This document shows positions 44,701 to 52,389 of a stretch of DNA of 64,000 nt, one piece after another. How positions within the stretch are numbered: position 1 is the stretch's first letter; each line of letters begins with the position of its first letter. The translations under genes and the position numbers were made by a program. The notes below the pieces were generated by a model. It was not told the origin of the DNA and did not search any database. It saw only the letters and a list, made by a program, of their open reading frames with translations. The DNA is from a virus, in the IMG/VR virus record IMGVR_UViG_3300012927_000005, positions 16,449 through 80,448 of that record; one strand, given 5' to 3'.

Positions 44701-45127
44701 CGGAAATCAATCCACCCGTGGAACTGTAGGCTTGAATAGAGTAAAGAGGAGGATTAGGAGATGCTCCGCCGCCCCCACCAGATCCTCCCGAAATCAAAGT
44801 AAGGGGACGAGTGTAGCATTGGTTTGCAGTTATGCAGATTTGCTCAATGTACGTGCCTGCGGGAGCAAAATAGTCGTAGTTTCCGTTTCCATCCGCTAAA
44901 AACGGATAAGTGATCGGGGATGTAAGTGCCTGATCTGAATAAATCGGCACGGGAACAGAGCACTGAAACTGGGCATTGTAGTTACAAAGAGTAATCTGGG
45001 CGTGCGGGATTAACTTTGCGTAAGAAGATACATTCTGTATTGCAGTACCTTCCCTCTGCTGATTCTGTTGTGCCAGAGCCAGACAAGGGAAAAGCAGTAG
45101 AAGTAGTACCTTAGCGAACTTGGTCAT
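41774..45127 (-). CDS. tailspike with signal peptide and beta-helix (pectate-lyase-like)
   Basis: The start at 45127 gives a signal peptide (KFAKVLLLLLFPCLALAQ). An upstream in-frame ATG at 45154 is possible but overlaps the previous gene more. The anchor domain (residues about 20-115, e.g. SSYAKLIPHAQITLC, YSDQALT, NGNYDYFAP) parallels that of the SGNH spike. The rest has the repeating hydrophobic/Asn pattern of a right-handed beta helix (ITIDCSG..., NIFGG, INIHDIYFDGN). It is probably a polysaccharide depolymerase; catalytic residues cannot be assigned. Confidence 0.65.
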   Translation of the reverse strand: MTKFAKVLLLLLFPCLALAQQNQQREGTAIQNVSSYAKLIPHAQITLCNYNAQFQCSVPVPIYSDQALTSPITYPFLADGNGNYDYFAPAGTYIEQICITANQCYTRPLTLISGGSGGGGGASPNPPLYSIQAYSSTGGLISDASITINPSTHSLSSPGVNGSVWAFLEPGSDQGQQVINAIAAAGPGQVVKTQGLTGNWTTQVKITQDNVTIDCSGTTFNFTGQDQGQVAGVIDVQANNFNIFGGVNGQPCNFFRGTGTNIQTLMYLRQPSKYINIHDIYFDGNRAGQNCPELTCFYAEVKSDPTGASTGDIRMWNVTFENGMSRPFDFRSVNNLWIHHFKVEHCDTINPNFGCEAGSIDEGGVFANGIGGTSIANGGSLYPTNGSAVLAFSAPHAGGIQATGTPIIANGVPNNLTLLTTAHDFTGPPWVKITDSTGKNTTASATISGQITSVTVQNGGVFSGSPAGTLIWNNEPGTGGILIATYAGGGLVSCSFTGGTNYVSGYVTGTPVSATGTGAFVVLTVGPGGVGAGCSVKNAGENYANTDTLALTQVGGTGGTCPAQFTGSAISGCQTGTLVGGDGYFSSQTAFQLNLTSGTQVTAPLLTGVVTFYVKTIQFTNVTSGYTAPTCTMGGGGSATIPPATCSVGIGNGVWIGTNMIDKGTGYYVAGDPAPTVALTAGTGSGASGIPQQQIILNPTTNVFVSDGLISDYSDSFATGRCVNCHLSRMTLLGRPYWGETPRATAGGIDMADCISCDADQIIIKGANGPQFGFIGFDIVGVTTVMPQHNQLSNFEFDPTATAPGVTPQDISGFDQLLEVGAASQPATCTDIGISHGHMVGVRMIITNCDHVTVDNVQFTNINPIQGIHAAIDLHPYSFIPQVLQSIDIHNNTFSTTDASITSAVLYESALTGNYPFTQNNNIYENGIAPYLDPGGIMAASVDVQTMQKKYTTLYGTLTSLPYGPEWSTRAATGTQGTPGQLSIGAYCGAYMFRPYSAAGQGPDASGFIYAGGLICTQLGTPVGGVVSAAQSMMVQDPLGSGNLVQAEIWEPGANISEQMHYFVKGITLGTSGPTWTFGATTPSGSCAVNGSFYSNTAGTTTANTTYRCIAGTWTAF

Positions 45128-45374
45128 TCTTATCACTGAAACTAGCCACTGCATCGTGGGCTTTGTTGGTTACGTAGAAGGCAGTCATGACAGAAAGTTG
45201 TGTCAAGAGGGTTGCGTTATCTACAAAGTGGTGGCCATTGTGGAAGAAAAACAGCGCGTCCATTACCAGAAAGTACAGAACTATCAACAGGCTTACTGCC
45301 CGTCCAAAACTGATGGCTGCGTTGGCCCCTAAAGCCTGTTCCAATAGCCACTTAATCCAAAGTATAAATTTCAT
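45111..45374 (-). CDS. small membrane protein, 87 aa (holin-like)
   Basis: Two hydrophobic segments (about residues 25-46 and 57-70) with a charged C-terminus. It ends inside the start of the spike gene. Could be a late holin; no motif proves this. Confidence 0.4.
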   Translation of the reverse strand: MKFILWIKWLLEQALGANAAISFGRAVSLLIVLYFLVMDALFFFHNGHHFVDNATLLTQLSVMTAFYVTNKAHDAVASFSDKNDQVR

Positions 45375-45375
45375 G

Positions 45376-46104
45376 TTACGATCCTGCGCGAGCAGATCGC
45401 GCTATCTGGGCAGTGCCCATAGTATTCTGTTGCTCTGCTTGTGTAATCATTTGATGGGAGAGGAAAATATTCTTCTCGGTTTCAGTCAATCCATCATTGG
45501 CTGCGGTTACCTGCCGCAAAAACATTTGAAAGGCGAACGCATACTTCTCTTCGTCGATATACTCGTAAGCCAGAGCCTTCATTCCCTGCGTATAAATATA
45601 GGACATATAATCTGGAAGGGGATACCAAGTCTCAGTCAAGGAATCAAACTTAGGCGCGGCCTTTTGATATATGATATTCAGTATGTAGGCTTGATCTGGT
45701 GCGGGAAAGAGGCGGAATGTAATATTTCCGTTGTCGTCGTCCAGGTTGGCGGTAATACGGGTAGGTTGGTTAACTAACTGGTCTCCAGCAACCACCATTT
45801 CGACTTCCAGTTCAATCGACTGGCCGGGCTGACCATTTACGATAGGAAAGTTCAACCATGCTTTTTCAATCCAACCAAAATCGGGAAGTTTTACTTTGTA
45901 ATCAGCTACTCCGATTGTACATGTGACTGGAGACACGTATGCCCGGTTCCATCTCCACGCGAACGGGGGAGCCAGAATGAACTGTCTCACCCAATCAGCA
46001 GAGAGGAATGCCGGGTCACCGTCGTTAACAAGAGTTAGAGGGGCGTTCCTGATGAAGCGCTGAACATATTTTACAGTGCGCTCCAATGTAATGGTCGATG
46101 CCAC
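45376..46104 (-). CDS. head-tail adaptor-like protein (paralogue B), 242 aa
   Basis: Shares the WRWNRAY block (about residue 50) and the C-terminal PDYMSYIYTQGMKALAYEY helix with the larger protein at 38366. Its length and position match a gp11-like adaptor. The C-terminus is helical with QMFLRQV and Gln-rich segments. Confidence 0.5.
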   Translation of the reverse strand: MASTITLERTVKYVQRFIRNAPLTLVNDGDPAFLSADWVRQFILAPPFAWRWNRAYVSPVTCTIGVADYKVKLPDFGWIEKAWLNFPIVNGQPGQSIELEVEMVVAGDQLVNQPTRITANLDDDNGNITFRLFPAPDQAYILNIIYQKAAPKFDSLTETWYPLPDYMSYIYTQGMKALAYEYIDEEKYAFAFQMFLRQVTAANDGLTETEKNIFLSHQMITQAEQQNTMGTAQIARSARAGS

Positions 46105-46111
46105 TTAGAAC

Positions 46112-46660
46112 CTAGCTGGCTGAAAAGTGCAGCCGTTCGATAATCTTCTTCCGTTCCTCTTCAGAAAAACGGGCGGTCATGGCTTTAATAGGATCAAGGA
46201 AGGCTCTTTGTCCCGCCTGTGAGGGGACATTTGATCCCTTCATCGCGAAAAATCTCTGATCGTCAGGATTCAAGCTGCTGATAACCCTCTGACAGAAGGA
46301 GCAAACTCCGATAGTCTCGCCTGTGTCGGACCTGTGAATCCAGAACGCAGAAGCGCTACCTGGTTCCTGGCCGCCAAGTCCCTTGACGTGTAGGCAAGAA
46401 TCCTGCGCCCACTTGCGATTGCGGTCAATAGCTGCTTGCTGTTGACGCTCGCTCTGGCGCATGACCTCTTTGTTGAGTTCCTGGCCGGGATCTACGTAGG
46501 GTTTGCGGGTCTCGATAAGCGCGGAAATAAGTTCTGAGAACTTAGAATCCGAGTCTTTCTGTTGCTCTTTTGTAGCTTCAGAGATTAGAGACTGGAGTTG
46601 TTCGAGAGTTAGAGAGATTTGCTGATCTTCAGCAATGGTTGGTTCCTGTGTTTTTGCCAT
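46112..46660 (-). CDS. hypothetical zinc-site protein, 182 aa
   Basis: The ATG at 46660 follows CAGGAGAAAGACAAC. The first half is a long Gln/Glu coiled coil. A CLH...CSFC pattern in the second half (about residues 89-120) suggests a metal site. Found between adaptor and regulator genes. Function unknown. Confidence 0.5.
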   Translation of the reverse strand: MAKTQEPTIAEDQQISLTLEQLQSLISEATKEQQKDSDSKFSELISALIETRKPYVDPGQELNKEVMRQSERQQQAAIDRNRKWAQDSCLHVKGLGGQEPGSASAFWIHRSDTGETIGVCSFCQRVISSLNPDDQRFFAMKGSNVPSQAGQRAFLDPIKAMTARFSEEERKKIIERLHFSAS

Positions 46661-46702
46661 GTTGTCTTTCTCCTGCGCCAATCGGACGCGACGGATGTAT
46701 TT

Positions 46703-46719
46703 TGTCCATTTTCTGGACA
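46703..46719 (-). promoter_or_regulatory. TGTCC-N7-GGACA palindrome
   Basis: Perfect arms TGTCCA/TGGACA, one base 3' of the stop codon of the T5orf172/HipB-like gene. Confidence 0.55.
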
Positions 46720-46720
46720 G

Positions 46721-47260
46721 TTATTTCTTTAATGAGTTTAGTATGTTGTCTATCGTGCTATCAGTGTTTCTGGGTCCAGTTTCGAGAGATACTCCCAAGC
46801 AGTTAAAAACTCGTAGAACTATTCCAAGTTCCGCTCTGTTGTGACCTCTCTCGAACTCACAAATCCATTTTCGACTAGCACCAACTGACTGCGCCAGTTG
46901 AGATTGAGTTAAACCTTTTTGTAGTCGAAAGAATCTAGCTGCGGCTCCGACATCTTCAGAGGTTTTGATTTTAATTTTATTATCGTCAAGTTTCGGTCTA
47001 TTTGCTAAAATAGAATCTATGAATTGACAAAGTTCAGCGTCCGCCTCAAACCACTCCCCGCGTATTCTTTTGGACAAGAATTTATCGTGCAGCGAGCCTT
47101 CCGTGTGTCCAGACTTACCCTCGTCGATGAATCCCAACAAGGATAGATTATCCGGAGAACTCGTACATAGAGCTTTTAGACGGGTTTCTGGCTCTCCAGA
47201 AGTTCGACCAATCTTAATTAGATTAGTTGTAGCGGATTTTATGAAATAGATATAAGACAT
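46721..47260 (-). CDS. T5orf172-type GIY-YIG domain fused to HipB-like HTH
   Basis: Residues 1-85 match the T5orf172/Mug113 branch of GIY-YIG proteins (YIYFIKSATTNLIKIGRT, then a Glu and LHDKF, RGEWF). Residues 100-165 form an XRE/HipB-like helix-turn-helix (FFRLQKGLTQSQLAQSVG then ASRKWICEFERG, GIVLRVFNCLGVSL). The fusion could be a homing endonuclease using the HTH for targeting or a transcription regulator. HipB is known to bind TATCC-N8-GGATA; this window has TGTCC-N7-GGACA sites, one adjacent. Confidence 0.75.
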   Translation of the reverse strand: MSYIYFIKSATTNLIKIGRTSGEPETRLKALCTSSPDNLSLLGFIDEGKSGHTEGSLHDKFLSKRIRGEWFEADAELCQFIDSILANRPKLDDNKIKIKTSEDVGAAARFFRLQKGLTQSQLAQSVGASRKWICEFERGHNRAELGIVLRVFNCLGVSLETGPRNTDSTIDNILNSLKK

Positions 47261-47261
47261 A

Positions 47262-47489
47262 TTAAAAATTGTGAGCGATAAAATAGTCTGACCAAAATCC
47301 TGTGTAAAAAGGATTGGTATATAACTGGGCTTGTCGCCACGTATAATCGGGTTGGGTTTTTCTTATTTCTATAAAACGTACAGCCCCTAATAACCAAGCT
47401 GAAAATATTAGATGCCAAGTACCTTCTCGATAGTCAGAATCTAGAGATTCCTTTATCATCCAATACAGAAAAATAAGTGTTAAGTTCAT
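47262..47489 (-). CDS. small membrane protein, 75 aa
   Basis: Hydrophobic stretches at about residues 2-12 and 25-40, then an aromatic-rich end. Next to the HTH fusion gene by one base. Function unknown. Confidence 0.4.
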   Translation of the reverse strand: MNLTLIFLYWMIKESLDSDYREGTWHLIFSAWLLGAVRFIEIRKTQPDYTWRQAQLYTNPFYTGFWSDYFIAHNF

Positions 47490-48148
47490 TTCTTATTTCT
47501 GTGGTTGAAAAGCCGAGTCCGGTAAACTTGACTGGCTAGATTTTCTGCTGGGCTGCCAAAGACATCGTTGGCTTGTTTCTCAGTTATCATGTCTGAAAGT
47601 AGACACCTGAGTAACGGAGTCCGCCAGCCGCGTAACTTCTCTTTGATGGGACAATCACGATCATCAAATTCATGGAGTGAGAATTCGGGCAGCGTGCCTT
47701 GCGGCACGTACCAGAGATACCGCATCCCAGATTCCTCGCGGGAGTCGCGGATATACACCGAGAAGTCGCCCGCCACATTTCCTGACAGCCAGTGGAGTCC
47801 GGGTATCAGAGTCTTGAGTTTATTCAGGAAGGAAAGAGAGTCCATAACGCGCCCAATGCGGCCAATGTCGCACTTCATGGAGTCGATCCACGGCGGACGT
47901 TGGCGCTTGAGCGCTTCTGAATTGTAGTTCTGTTCCCGAAGACGGGCAGTGTTTTCGTCTATGGATAGCCAAGGAGTAGACTCGCAGAAGTTACAACGTT
48001 CTGCTCGGCCATCCCGATTGGTATGATCTGCTTTGAAGTGCTTAAGCGTAAGGATACGCTGACAACAGCAGCACTCTCGTCCGTTGAGAGTTTCGCTCTC
48101 AAGGATATCGCGGTCAATTTGATACTGTGGGTCGTTTATGTCGTGCAT
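47486..48148 (-). CDS. zinc-ribbon protein, 220 aa
   Basis: An N-terminal ribbon (CCCCQRILTLKHF...RCNFC, about residues 26-55) is of the type found before HNH domains in this phage. The rest lacks an HNH motif and is not recognised. It may be a decayed or diverged mobile endonuclease or a virion-linked protein. Confidence 0.5.
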   Translation of the reverse strand: MHDINDPQYQIDRDILESETLNGRECCCCQRILTLKHFKADHTNRDGRAERCNFCESTPWLSIDENTARLREQNYNSEALKRQRPPWIDSMKCDIGRIGRVMDSLSFLNKLKTLIPGLHWLSGNVAGDFSVYIRDSREESGMRYLWYVPQGTLPEFSLHEFDDRDCPIKEKLRGWRTPLLRCLLSDMITEKQANDVFGSPAENLASQVYRTRLFNHRNKK

Positions 48149-48176
48149 TTATCTGGGCACACTTTATGAGGAAAGA

Positions 48177-48683
48177 TTAAACAAACTGCATTTTGCAGTG
48201 AGTAATAACAATCGCATCTGTGGTATTTTGATCGGGAAAACCAGCAATTATGACGAATTGGAGGCTACTTTGGTTTGTAACGCCAGATATAGGATTAGAT
48301 GCAGTTGAGGTATTTATGTTTTGAGTTTGTGAACTCCACATAAAATCTACTTCGAATACAAAACCATTGGTACTTTTACTGCCTAAACTTCCATTTACAG
48401 TAGTCCAATCAGTACCTTGGGCTACAGAAATATTTCCTCCGGCCCCAATAAAGTATCCAGATATCAATAGTTTAACGGTTTTTCCGTCAACATCAATAGT
48501 TGAGGGTATAGAAAGAATAGCGTTTCCACCCGAAGTTGATTGAACAATCTGACCGGAACGAACAGTTGGCTCGCTATTATAAGTAACAGCTAATTGACTT
48601 GTGAAATCGGCTATTTGATTGGTGTCTGGAACTGCTGAGGCTAAAACTTCAAGGGCGTTTGTGATATCAGTACAGGAAGGCAA
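48177..48683 (-). CDS. putative decoration-type protein, 168 aa
   Basis: Beta-rich, Ser/Thr/Asn-rich sequence without Cys-rich or helical segments except at the ends. It resembles the next 220-residue protein in the FVFEVDFMW / FIFDTYIRW strand and following loop. Likely a capsid or collar decoration protein, by context. Confidence 0.45.
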   Translation of the reverse strand: MPSCTDITNALEVLASAVPDTNQIADFTSQLAVTYNSEPTVRSGQIVQSTSGGNAILSIPSTIDVDGKTVKLLISGYFIGAGGNISVAQGTDWTTVNGSLGSKSTNGFVFEVDFMWSSQTQNINTSTASNPISGVTNQSSLQFVIIAGFPDQNTTDAIVITHCKMQFV

Positions 48684-48754
48684 TTTGTCTCCGAGAGGGT
48701 TAAAACAACGTGGGTGAAGTTGTGAGCGCCCGTAAAGAGCGCTCGTGGTTAAGA

Positions 48755-49417
48755 CTATTCTTGGCTAATCGAAAATTCAGAAACCGTAACTGTTCCCACG
48801 CTGGCTGCTCCGGCGTTAACCGAGAGCACGAACGATAAAGCTGCGGGAGTTGTTGCAGCCACTGCGTTAGTTAAAAAAGTAAGAGCAGCAGGTGCTGCGT
48901 TGCCTGACTGTCCAGTGTAGTAACCAGACACGGCTGCGGTCACTGAATCCCAGCGAATATAGGTATCAAAAATAAAGTTTCCGGTAGACGCAGCGGTCAA
49001 CGAAAGGGTGGATAATCTATTACCCAAAGTTCCTACTATCGCTCCTGAAGTTCCAAGATACAGAATAACAGGATTAGCAGCACCTGCGCTGGTTGCGTAC
49101 GTTCCTGATACTCGAACTCTAAAAGGACGACCAAGGTCAAAAGATGAGGAGTTAAAATAAGGAGCTTCTGTGCCTGCGTCACCGGTAGACACAAGTGTGC
49201 CACCAAATTGAGCTAGATTAGCTTGATTGCCGTTAGGTCCAAGCGATTGCGCAGATCCAAGGACGGCGGTTTGAAGAGGTATAGCAAGAACAGCAGCAGT
49301 TGTGCCAGTATCCGTATTGACCAATATTGCAGATTCTGTTAAGGCGGTAAGAGTAAGAGCAGCTATCTGGTTCCGTTTGGTTCCGTTAATGTAGCCGACT
49401 ATGGTATTTGCATTCAT
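48755..49417 (-). CDS. putative decoration-type protein, 220 aa
   Basis: Ala/Thr/Gly-rich beta protein with strands alternating with loops (FRVRVSGTY, GNFIFDTYIRWDS, TVTVSEFSIS). Similar in layout to the 168-residue neighbour, suggesting common descent. No enzymatic motif. Confidence 0.5.
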   Translation of the reverse strand: MNANTIVGYINGTKRNQIAALTLTALTESAILVNTDTGTTAAVLAIPLQTAVLGSAQSLGPNGNQANLAQFGGTLVSTGDAGTEAPYFNSSSFDLGRPFRVRVSGTYATSAGAANPVILYLGTSGAIVGTLGNRLSTLSLTAASTGNFIFDTYIRWDSVTAAVSGYYTGQSGNAAPAALTFLTNAVAATTPAALSFVLSVNAGAASVGTVTVSEFSISQE

Positions 49418-49463
49418 TTGAGATTATTCTCGAAAAGTAATATGTTGTGAAAAGCTTTGCTCG

Positions 49464-49688
49464 CTATACGCCGAGCGGAAAATCGTAGTCATCATCCACT
49501 GGACAGTGGTCTTTGATGAAGAAGTTTAGAATTTTAACAAGAATCTTGCCCCATCGTTTTCCCTGCTTTGCGGACCAAGTTGCGTGGCGGGAAATTGTTT
49601 CATTGAGTTCTCCGCCAAGGATTAACACGTTAAGGAACATGTCAAAGGATAGGAAAACTCTGCGAAGGTAAGAAGGAGTCTGGGGCAC
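49464..49688 (-). CDS. small phage protein, 74 aa
   Basis: The pattern LSFDMFLNVLILGGELNETIS then KQGKRWGKI and KDHC matches a small protein common in late regions of podoviruses, with unknown role. It has one amphipathic N-terminal helix. Confidence 0.55.
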   Translation of the reverse strand: MPQTPSYLRRVFLSFDMFLNVLILGGELNETISRHATWSAKQGKRWGKILVKILNFFIKDHCPVDDDYDFPLGV

Positions 49689-49697
49689 AGAACGCTC

Positions 49698-50330
49698 CTA
49701 TGAGATAGTATCGGCTCGGCCAAGCTCTTCAGCGGAAACTTCGAAAGGGCGATATACTGCCTGCATTCCCAGTTTCCCGTTTGATATATAGATGGCTGCA
49801 ACTCCACCCGGTTTAACAAGACAGGCGGTGTGGGAACCTAGTATCAGATTCGAAGCTTCATGAACCACACTGGAGTGCGCGACCAAAACACCGGGAAGGG
49901 CAGAATCATCTGCTATCTCAATCGCTTCTCGGACGGCAGGTTGAATGCGTCCTCTGAACTCTGAGAGGGATTCTCCATCGGGAATTTTCTCGTCTGGATT
50001 ATCTAGATACTGCTGAAGCTCTTTAATATTTTCTGGAGTACGTTGCTGGCCTGAAAACTTTCCTACATTAAGGGCGCGTAGAACTGAAGTCGTTTCTAAG
50101 GGAACAGCGTGACTGCCCTTTAAAATATTGGCTGTCTGCGTAGCTCTTTGCCTGTCAGAGGATACGATAAAGGAAATCGGTTCGTCTTTGAAAAACTCAG
50201 CCAACTGATGTGCGTCCCTGATTCCTTCTGAGGATAGAGGTACGTCCTTATTACCTCTGAACGCGTTTTTTTGGTTCAAGACGGTGGTTCCATGTCTGGC
50301 GAGGTAGAGGAGAATTATGGCGTTAGACAT
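49698..50330 (-). CDS. histidine phosphatase (phosphoglycerate-mutase-like)
   Basis: RHGTT near residue 12 holds the catalytic His. SDRQRATQTA, DGESLSEF and VLVAHSSVV (second His near residue 150) complete the family pattern. The 210-residue length is normal. It would dephosphorylate a small molecule or protein. Such a gene among virion genes is unexpected. Confidence 0.85.
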   Translation of the reverse strand: MSNAIILLYLARHGTTVLNQKNAFRGNKDVPLSSEGIRDAHQLAEFFKDEPISFIVSSDRQRATQTANILKGSHAVPLETTSVLRALNVGKFSGQQRTPENIKELQQYLDNPDEKIPDGESLSEFRGRIQPAVREAIEIADDSALPGVLVAHSSVVHEASNLILGSHTACLVKPGGVAAIYISNGKLGMQAVYRPFEVSAEELGRADTIS

Positions 50331-50665
50331 TAAAAATCTTTCGTGGTAAACCCAGCAAACAGAGAAGGCTGATCTTTGTTGGATTCGTTCGCTTTGGTTA
50401 GCGGACCTTCGATTGCGGTCTCGACCACATCCTCTACTTCACTCTTGGCTGTGCGGTCTGCTAGTACTTCACGCAGTAAATCAGAAATCTCGCTGCGATT
50501 CGCTTCGGGAAATTTGTGATCCAGCATGATTTCGACAGCGGCTTTGCGCCACCGCCACTCTGCGTTCTCGTTTTTGGCTAGGTCTAAAAGGATGCCGCCA
50601 GGAAGATGGTCGAACTGCTCTTTGCGTTGTTCGTAAAAAAGGTCTGGGTTCAGGGTAGGTTTCAC
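50330..50665 (-). CDS. hypothetical protein, 111 aa
   Basis: Helical N-terminal half with WRWRKAAVEIML and an acidic C-terminal half. It overlaps the phosphatase gene by one base. Function unknown. Confidence 0.5.
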   Translation of the reverse strand: MKPTLNPDLFYEQRKEQFDHLPGGILLDLAKNENAEWRWRKAAVEIMLDHKFPEANRSEISDLLREVLADRTAKSEVEDVVETAIEGPLTKANESNKDQPSLFAGFTTKDF

Positions 50666-50675
50666 TGGTATTTTC

Positions 50676-50918
50676 TTAGAAAGGGTATTTGTCGTTCGGA
50701 CGATGAATTAACCGCCCCTCAACAGGGAAATTTATTTCTTCTGGAGATAGATTTTTACTGTAAGAATCGGATTGCGGCCAGTTCTTCGTCTTGACCAAAG
50801 CAAAGGACACGGATATTTCTTCAAGAGGACTTGTGATCGTGTATTTATCTACTCTGGATAAACCAGGAATAGTTGAATCGCAGTCTTCGTCTACTATATA
50901 AAGTGTCTTTTTACGCAT
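50676..50918 (-). CDS. hypothetical protein, 80 aa
   Basis: A short beta-rich protein with basic start (MRKKTLYIVDED) and no recognised domain. Position between late genes supports expression. Confidence 0.45.
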   Translation of the reverse strand: MRKKTLYIVDEDCDSTIPGLSRVDKYTITSPLEEISVSFALVKTKNWPQSDSYSKNLSPEEINFPVEGRLIHRPNDKYPF

Positions 50919-50919
50919 A

Positions 50920-51306
50920 TTAACTCGCTAACACGTACTCAACAGGAGTATTGACCGCTGATGCAGTCAAGGATAAGGCTACTATACCGTTAGCGGTATC
51001 GGTTTCTGAGAACAGGAGAGCTGCGCCGGGCGAAAGAGTCAACACCGCCGCAGAGAATCCATTTTTTGGGGTCCAGGTTACTGATACGGTATTACCGGCT
51101 ACAGTAGAAAGATTTTTGATGTAAACAAACTGAGATGACCCATTCGGCAGGGTTATGGTAGCAGGGGAAGTGCCGATGTTCAGGCTCTGCGCAAACGAAG
51201 ACACCGTGGCTGCGTAGCCCAGCACCAACTGCTTGAGAAAGGTGGTATCTCCCGCGAGGTTATCGGTGAGTTGGAGATTGCCGCTAATGGATGCTGTTAC
51301 TGGCAT
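50920..51306 (-). CDS. virion structural protein, 128 aa
   Basis: Beta-rich sequence with QFVYIKNLSTVAGNTVSVTW and a later PGAALLFSETDT strand. This layout is typical of small phage decoration proteins with a jelly-roll-like fold. It lies close to the capsid gene. Confidence 0.55.
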   Translation of the reverse strand: MPVTASISGNLQLTDNLAGDTTFLKQLVLGYAATVSSFAQSLNIGTSPATITLPNGSSQFVYIKNLSTVAGNTVSVTWTPKNGFSAAVLTLSPGAALLFSETDTANGIVALSLTASAVNTPVEYVLAS

Positions 51307-51647
51307 GAATTGGGATCTACTTCTTTAAGTTTTCGGTACAACCAAACATCGACAACGGATAATAGGCCGTTATAGTTCGCTGGACGTTCCGCTTTCCAAG
51401 CGTCGTACAATTCTTGACCAACAATTCCATTCTTTACGTGCTGTTCGGTCAAGGTGTAATTGAGATAGCGGCTTCTTCGGTTTGCTCGTTGCATCCCGTC
51501 ACTAAATTCCGCGCCACATGGACAAGAATACATAATTACGTAAGATGGATCGGCAGTGGACGGTCCTCGGTAAAACCTAAGTGAAACTGTGTTACAAGCG
51601 GGGCACAGGTATCTGATAGAATCTATATCTTGATTGTGTTCGTTCAT
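51297..51647 (-). CDS. hypothetical zinc-ribbon protein, 116 aa
   Basis: CPACNTV near residue 16 and CPCG near residue 40 form a zinc ribbon resembling C4-type ribbons for nucleic acid binding. Acidic C-terminus. Overlaps the next gene by 10 bases. Confidence 0.5.
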   Translation of the reverse strand: MNEHNQDIDSIRYLCPACNTVSLRFYRGPSTADPSYVIMYSCPCGAEFSDGMQRANRRSRYLNYTLTEQHVKNGIVGQELYDAWKAERPANYNGLLSVVDVWLYRKLKEVDPNSCQ

Positions 51648-51796
51648 ACCGGGTATCCAGTCGGATCTGGTTCTGGGTCGTGGCGCTTGACGTACACTTT
51701 ATAATCTTTGAAGGTTTCCTTTAGTTGCTCTTCAAACTTGGCTGATTGTTCATCCGTCATATCGCCGTAACTGATTTCAATCTCGGGTAGATCCAT
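51645..51796 (-). CDS. small acidic protein, 50 aa
   Basis: The ATG at 51796 follows AAGAGGGACA. The stop overlaps the next ATG (TATGA). Acidic, ends DPTGYPV. No family recognised. Confidence 0.45.
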
Positions 51797-52023
51797 TGTC
51801 CCTCTTTAAAATATGCCGGGTAGGTTTGAATGTCCTTGTGCGAGGTCTTGTTCTGGTTTGCCCCGGTAATCAGGCGGTCATGGGTGTTAGGCTATGGGCC
51901 TTCGTCCATTTTCCGGACAGAATACCGAACCGCGAACAATCTCACTCTTTAATTCGGGCAAGAACCTTGGAGTTTGAATCGCGTAGGAAACCGACCCGGC
52001 TGGTGCCGCAAACGCGGCTAACT
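51797..52023 (-). other. non-coding gap with a TGTCC-type site
   Basis: This 227-base gap has no convincing - strand ORF. An 83-codon + strand ORF crosses it but opposes all neighbours and has no support. A CGTCC-N7-GGACA palindrome is at 51903-51919. I see no tRNA that folds convincingly. Confidence 0.4.
51903..51919 (-). promoter_or_regulatory. TGTCC-type palindrome in a gap
   Basis: CGTCCATTTTCCGGACA on the + strand, in a 227-base intergenic stretch. Confidence 0.5.
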
Positions 52024-52215
52024 TTAAATTTTAGGGCTAATCCCTAGTTCTTCTTCAGAAACTTTGTGGATAAAAATATCCAAGACATCATCTTGTTTCG
52101 TTGCAATCGCCTTTATCATGTTCATAAATTGCAAAGGGTGAATCGGAGTGTATTTTTCAGGAGCAGAAATAGTTTGAAGGAAATTTACACCAAGAACAGT
52201 TGTTGCTTCTATCAC
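52024..52215 (-). CDS. hypothetical protein, 63 aa
   Basis: A short protein with IHPLQFMNMIKAIATKQDDVLD helix-like middle. Overlaps the upstream gene by four bases. Function unknown. Confidence 0.45.
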   Translation of the reverse strand: MIEATTVLGVNFLQTISAPEKYTPIHPLQFMNMIKAIATKQDDVLDIFIHKVSEEELGISPKI

Positions 52216-52385
52216 AGGCTCTCCTTTAGATACAGCGGAAACATTGAAGCTAAAATCTTAAAATCGCGGTCATTCTGGGCGGCTACCTTGTTGTACCATC
52301 CGTTCGCGAGAGCGTCACTGTCATGCGGGTATTCCTTGGATGCGATAGTTTTCATCTGGCCGCGTAGAGAAAGGTTGTATAACAT
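52212..52385 (-). CDS. small protein with leaderless-type promoter, 57 aa
   Basis: The ATG at 52385 lies six bases after a TACAAT box. Starts further upstream would overlap the end of the HNH gene. Charged protein, not recognised. Confidence 0.45.
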   Translation of the reverse strand: MLYNLSLRGQMKTIASKEYPHDSDALANGWYNKVAAQNDRDFKILASMFPLYLKESL

Positions 52386-52389
52386 AAGA

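Noticed and set aside
48177-49417. Tail fibre genes
   Set aside because: No fibre-type repeats or trimerisation motifs; small beta-rich proteins near the capsid gene fit decoration proteins better, though this is unproven.
51796-52047. An 83-residue + strand ORF or a tRNA in the gap
   Set aside because: The ORF opposes all neighbours and lacks a ribosome binding site. No full cloverleaf with proper anticodon and T arms could be drawn.
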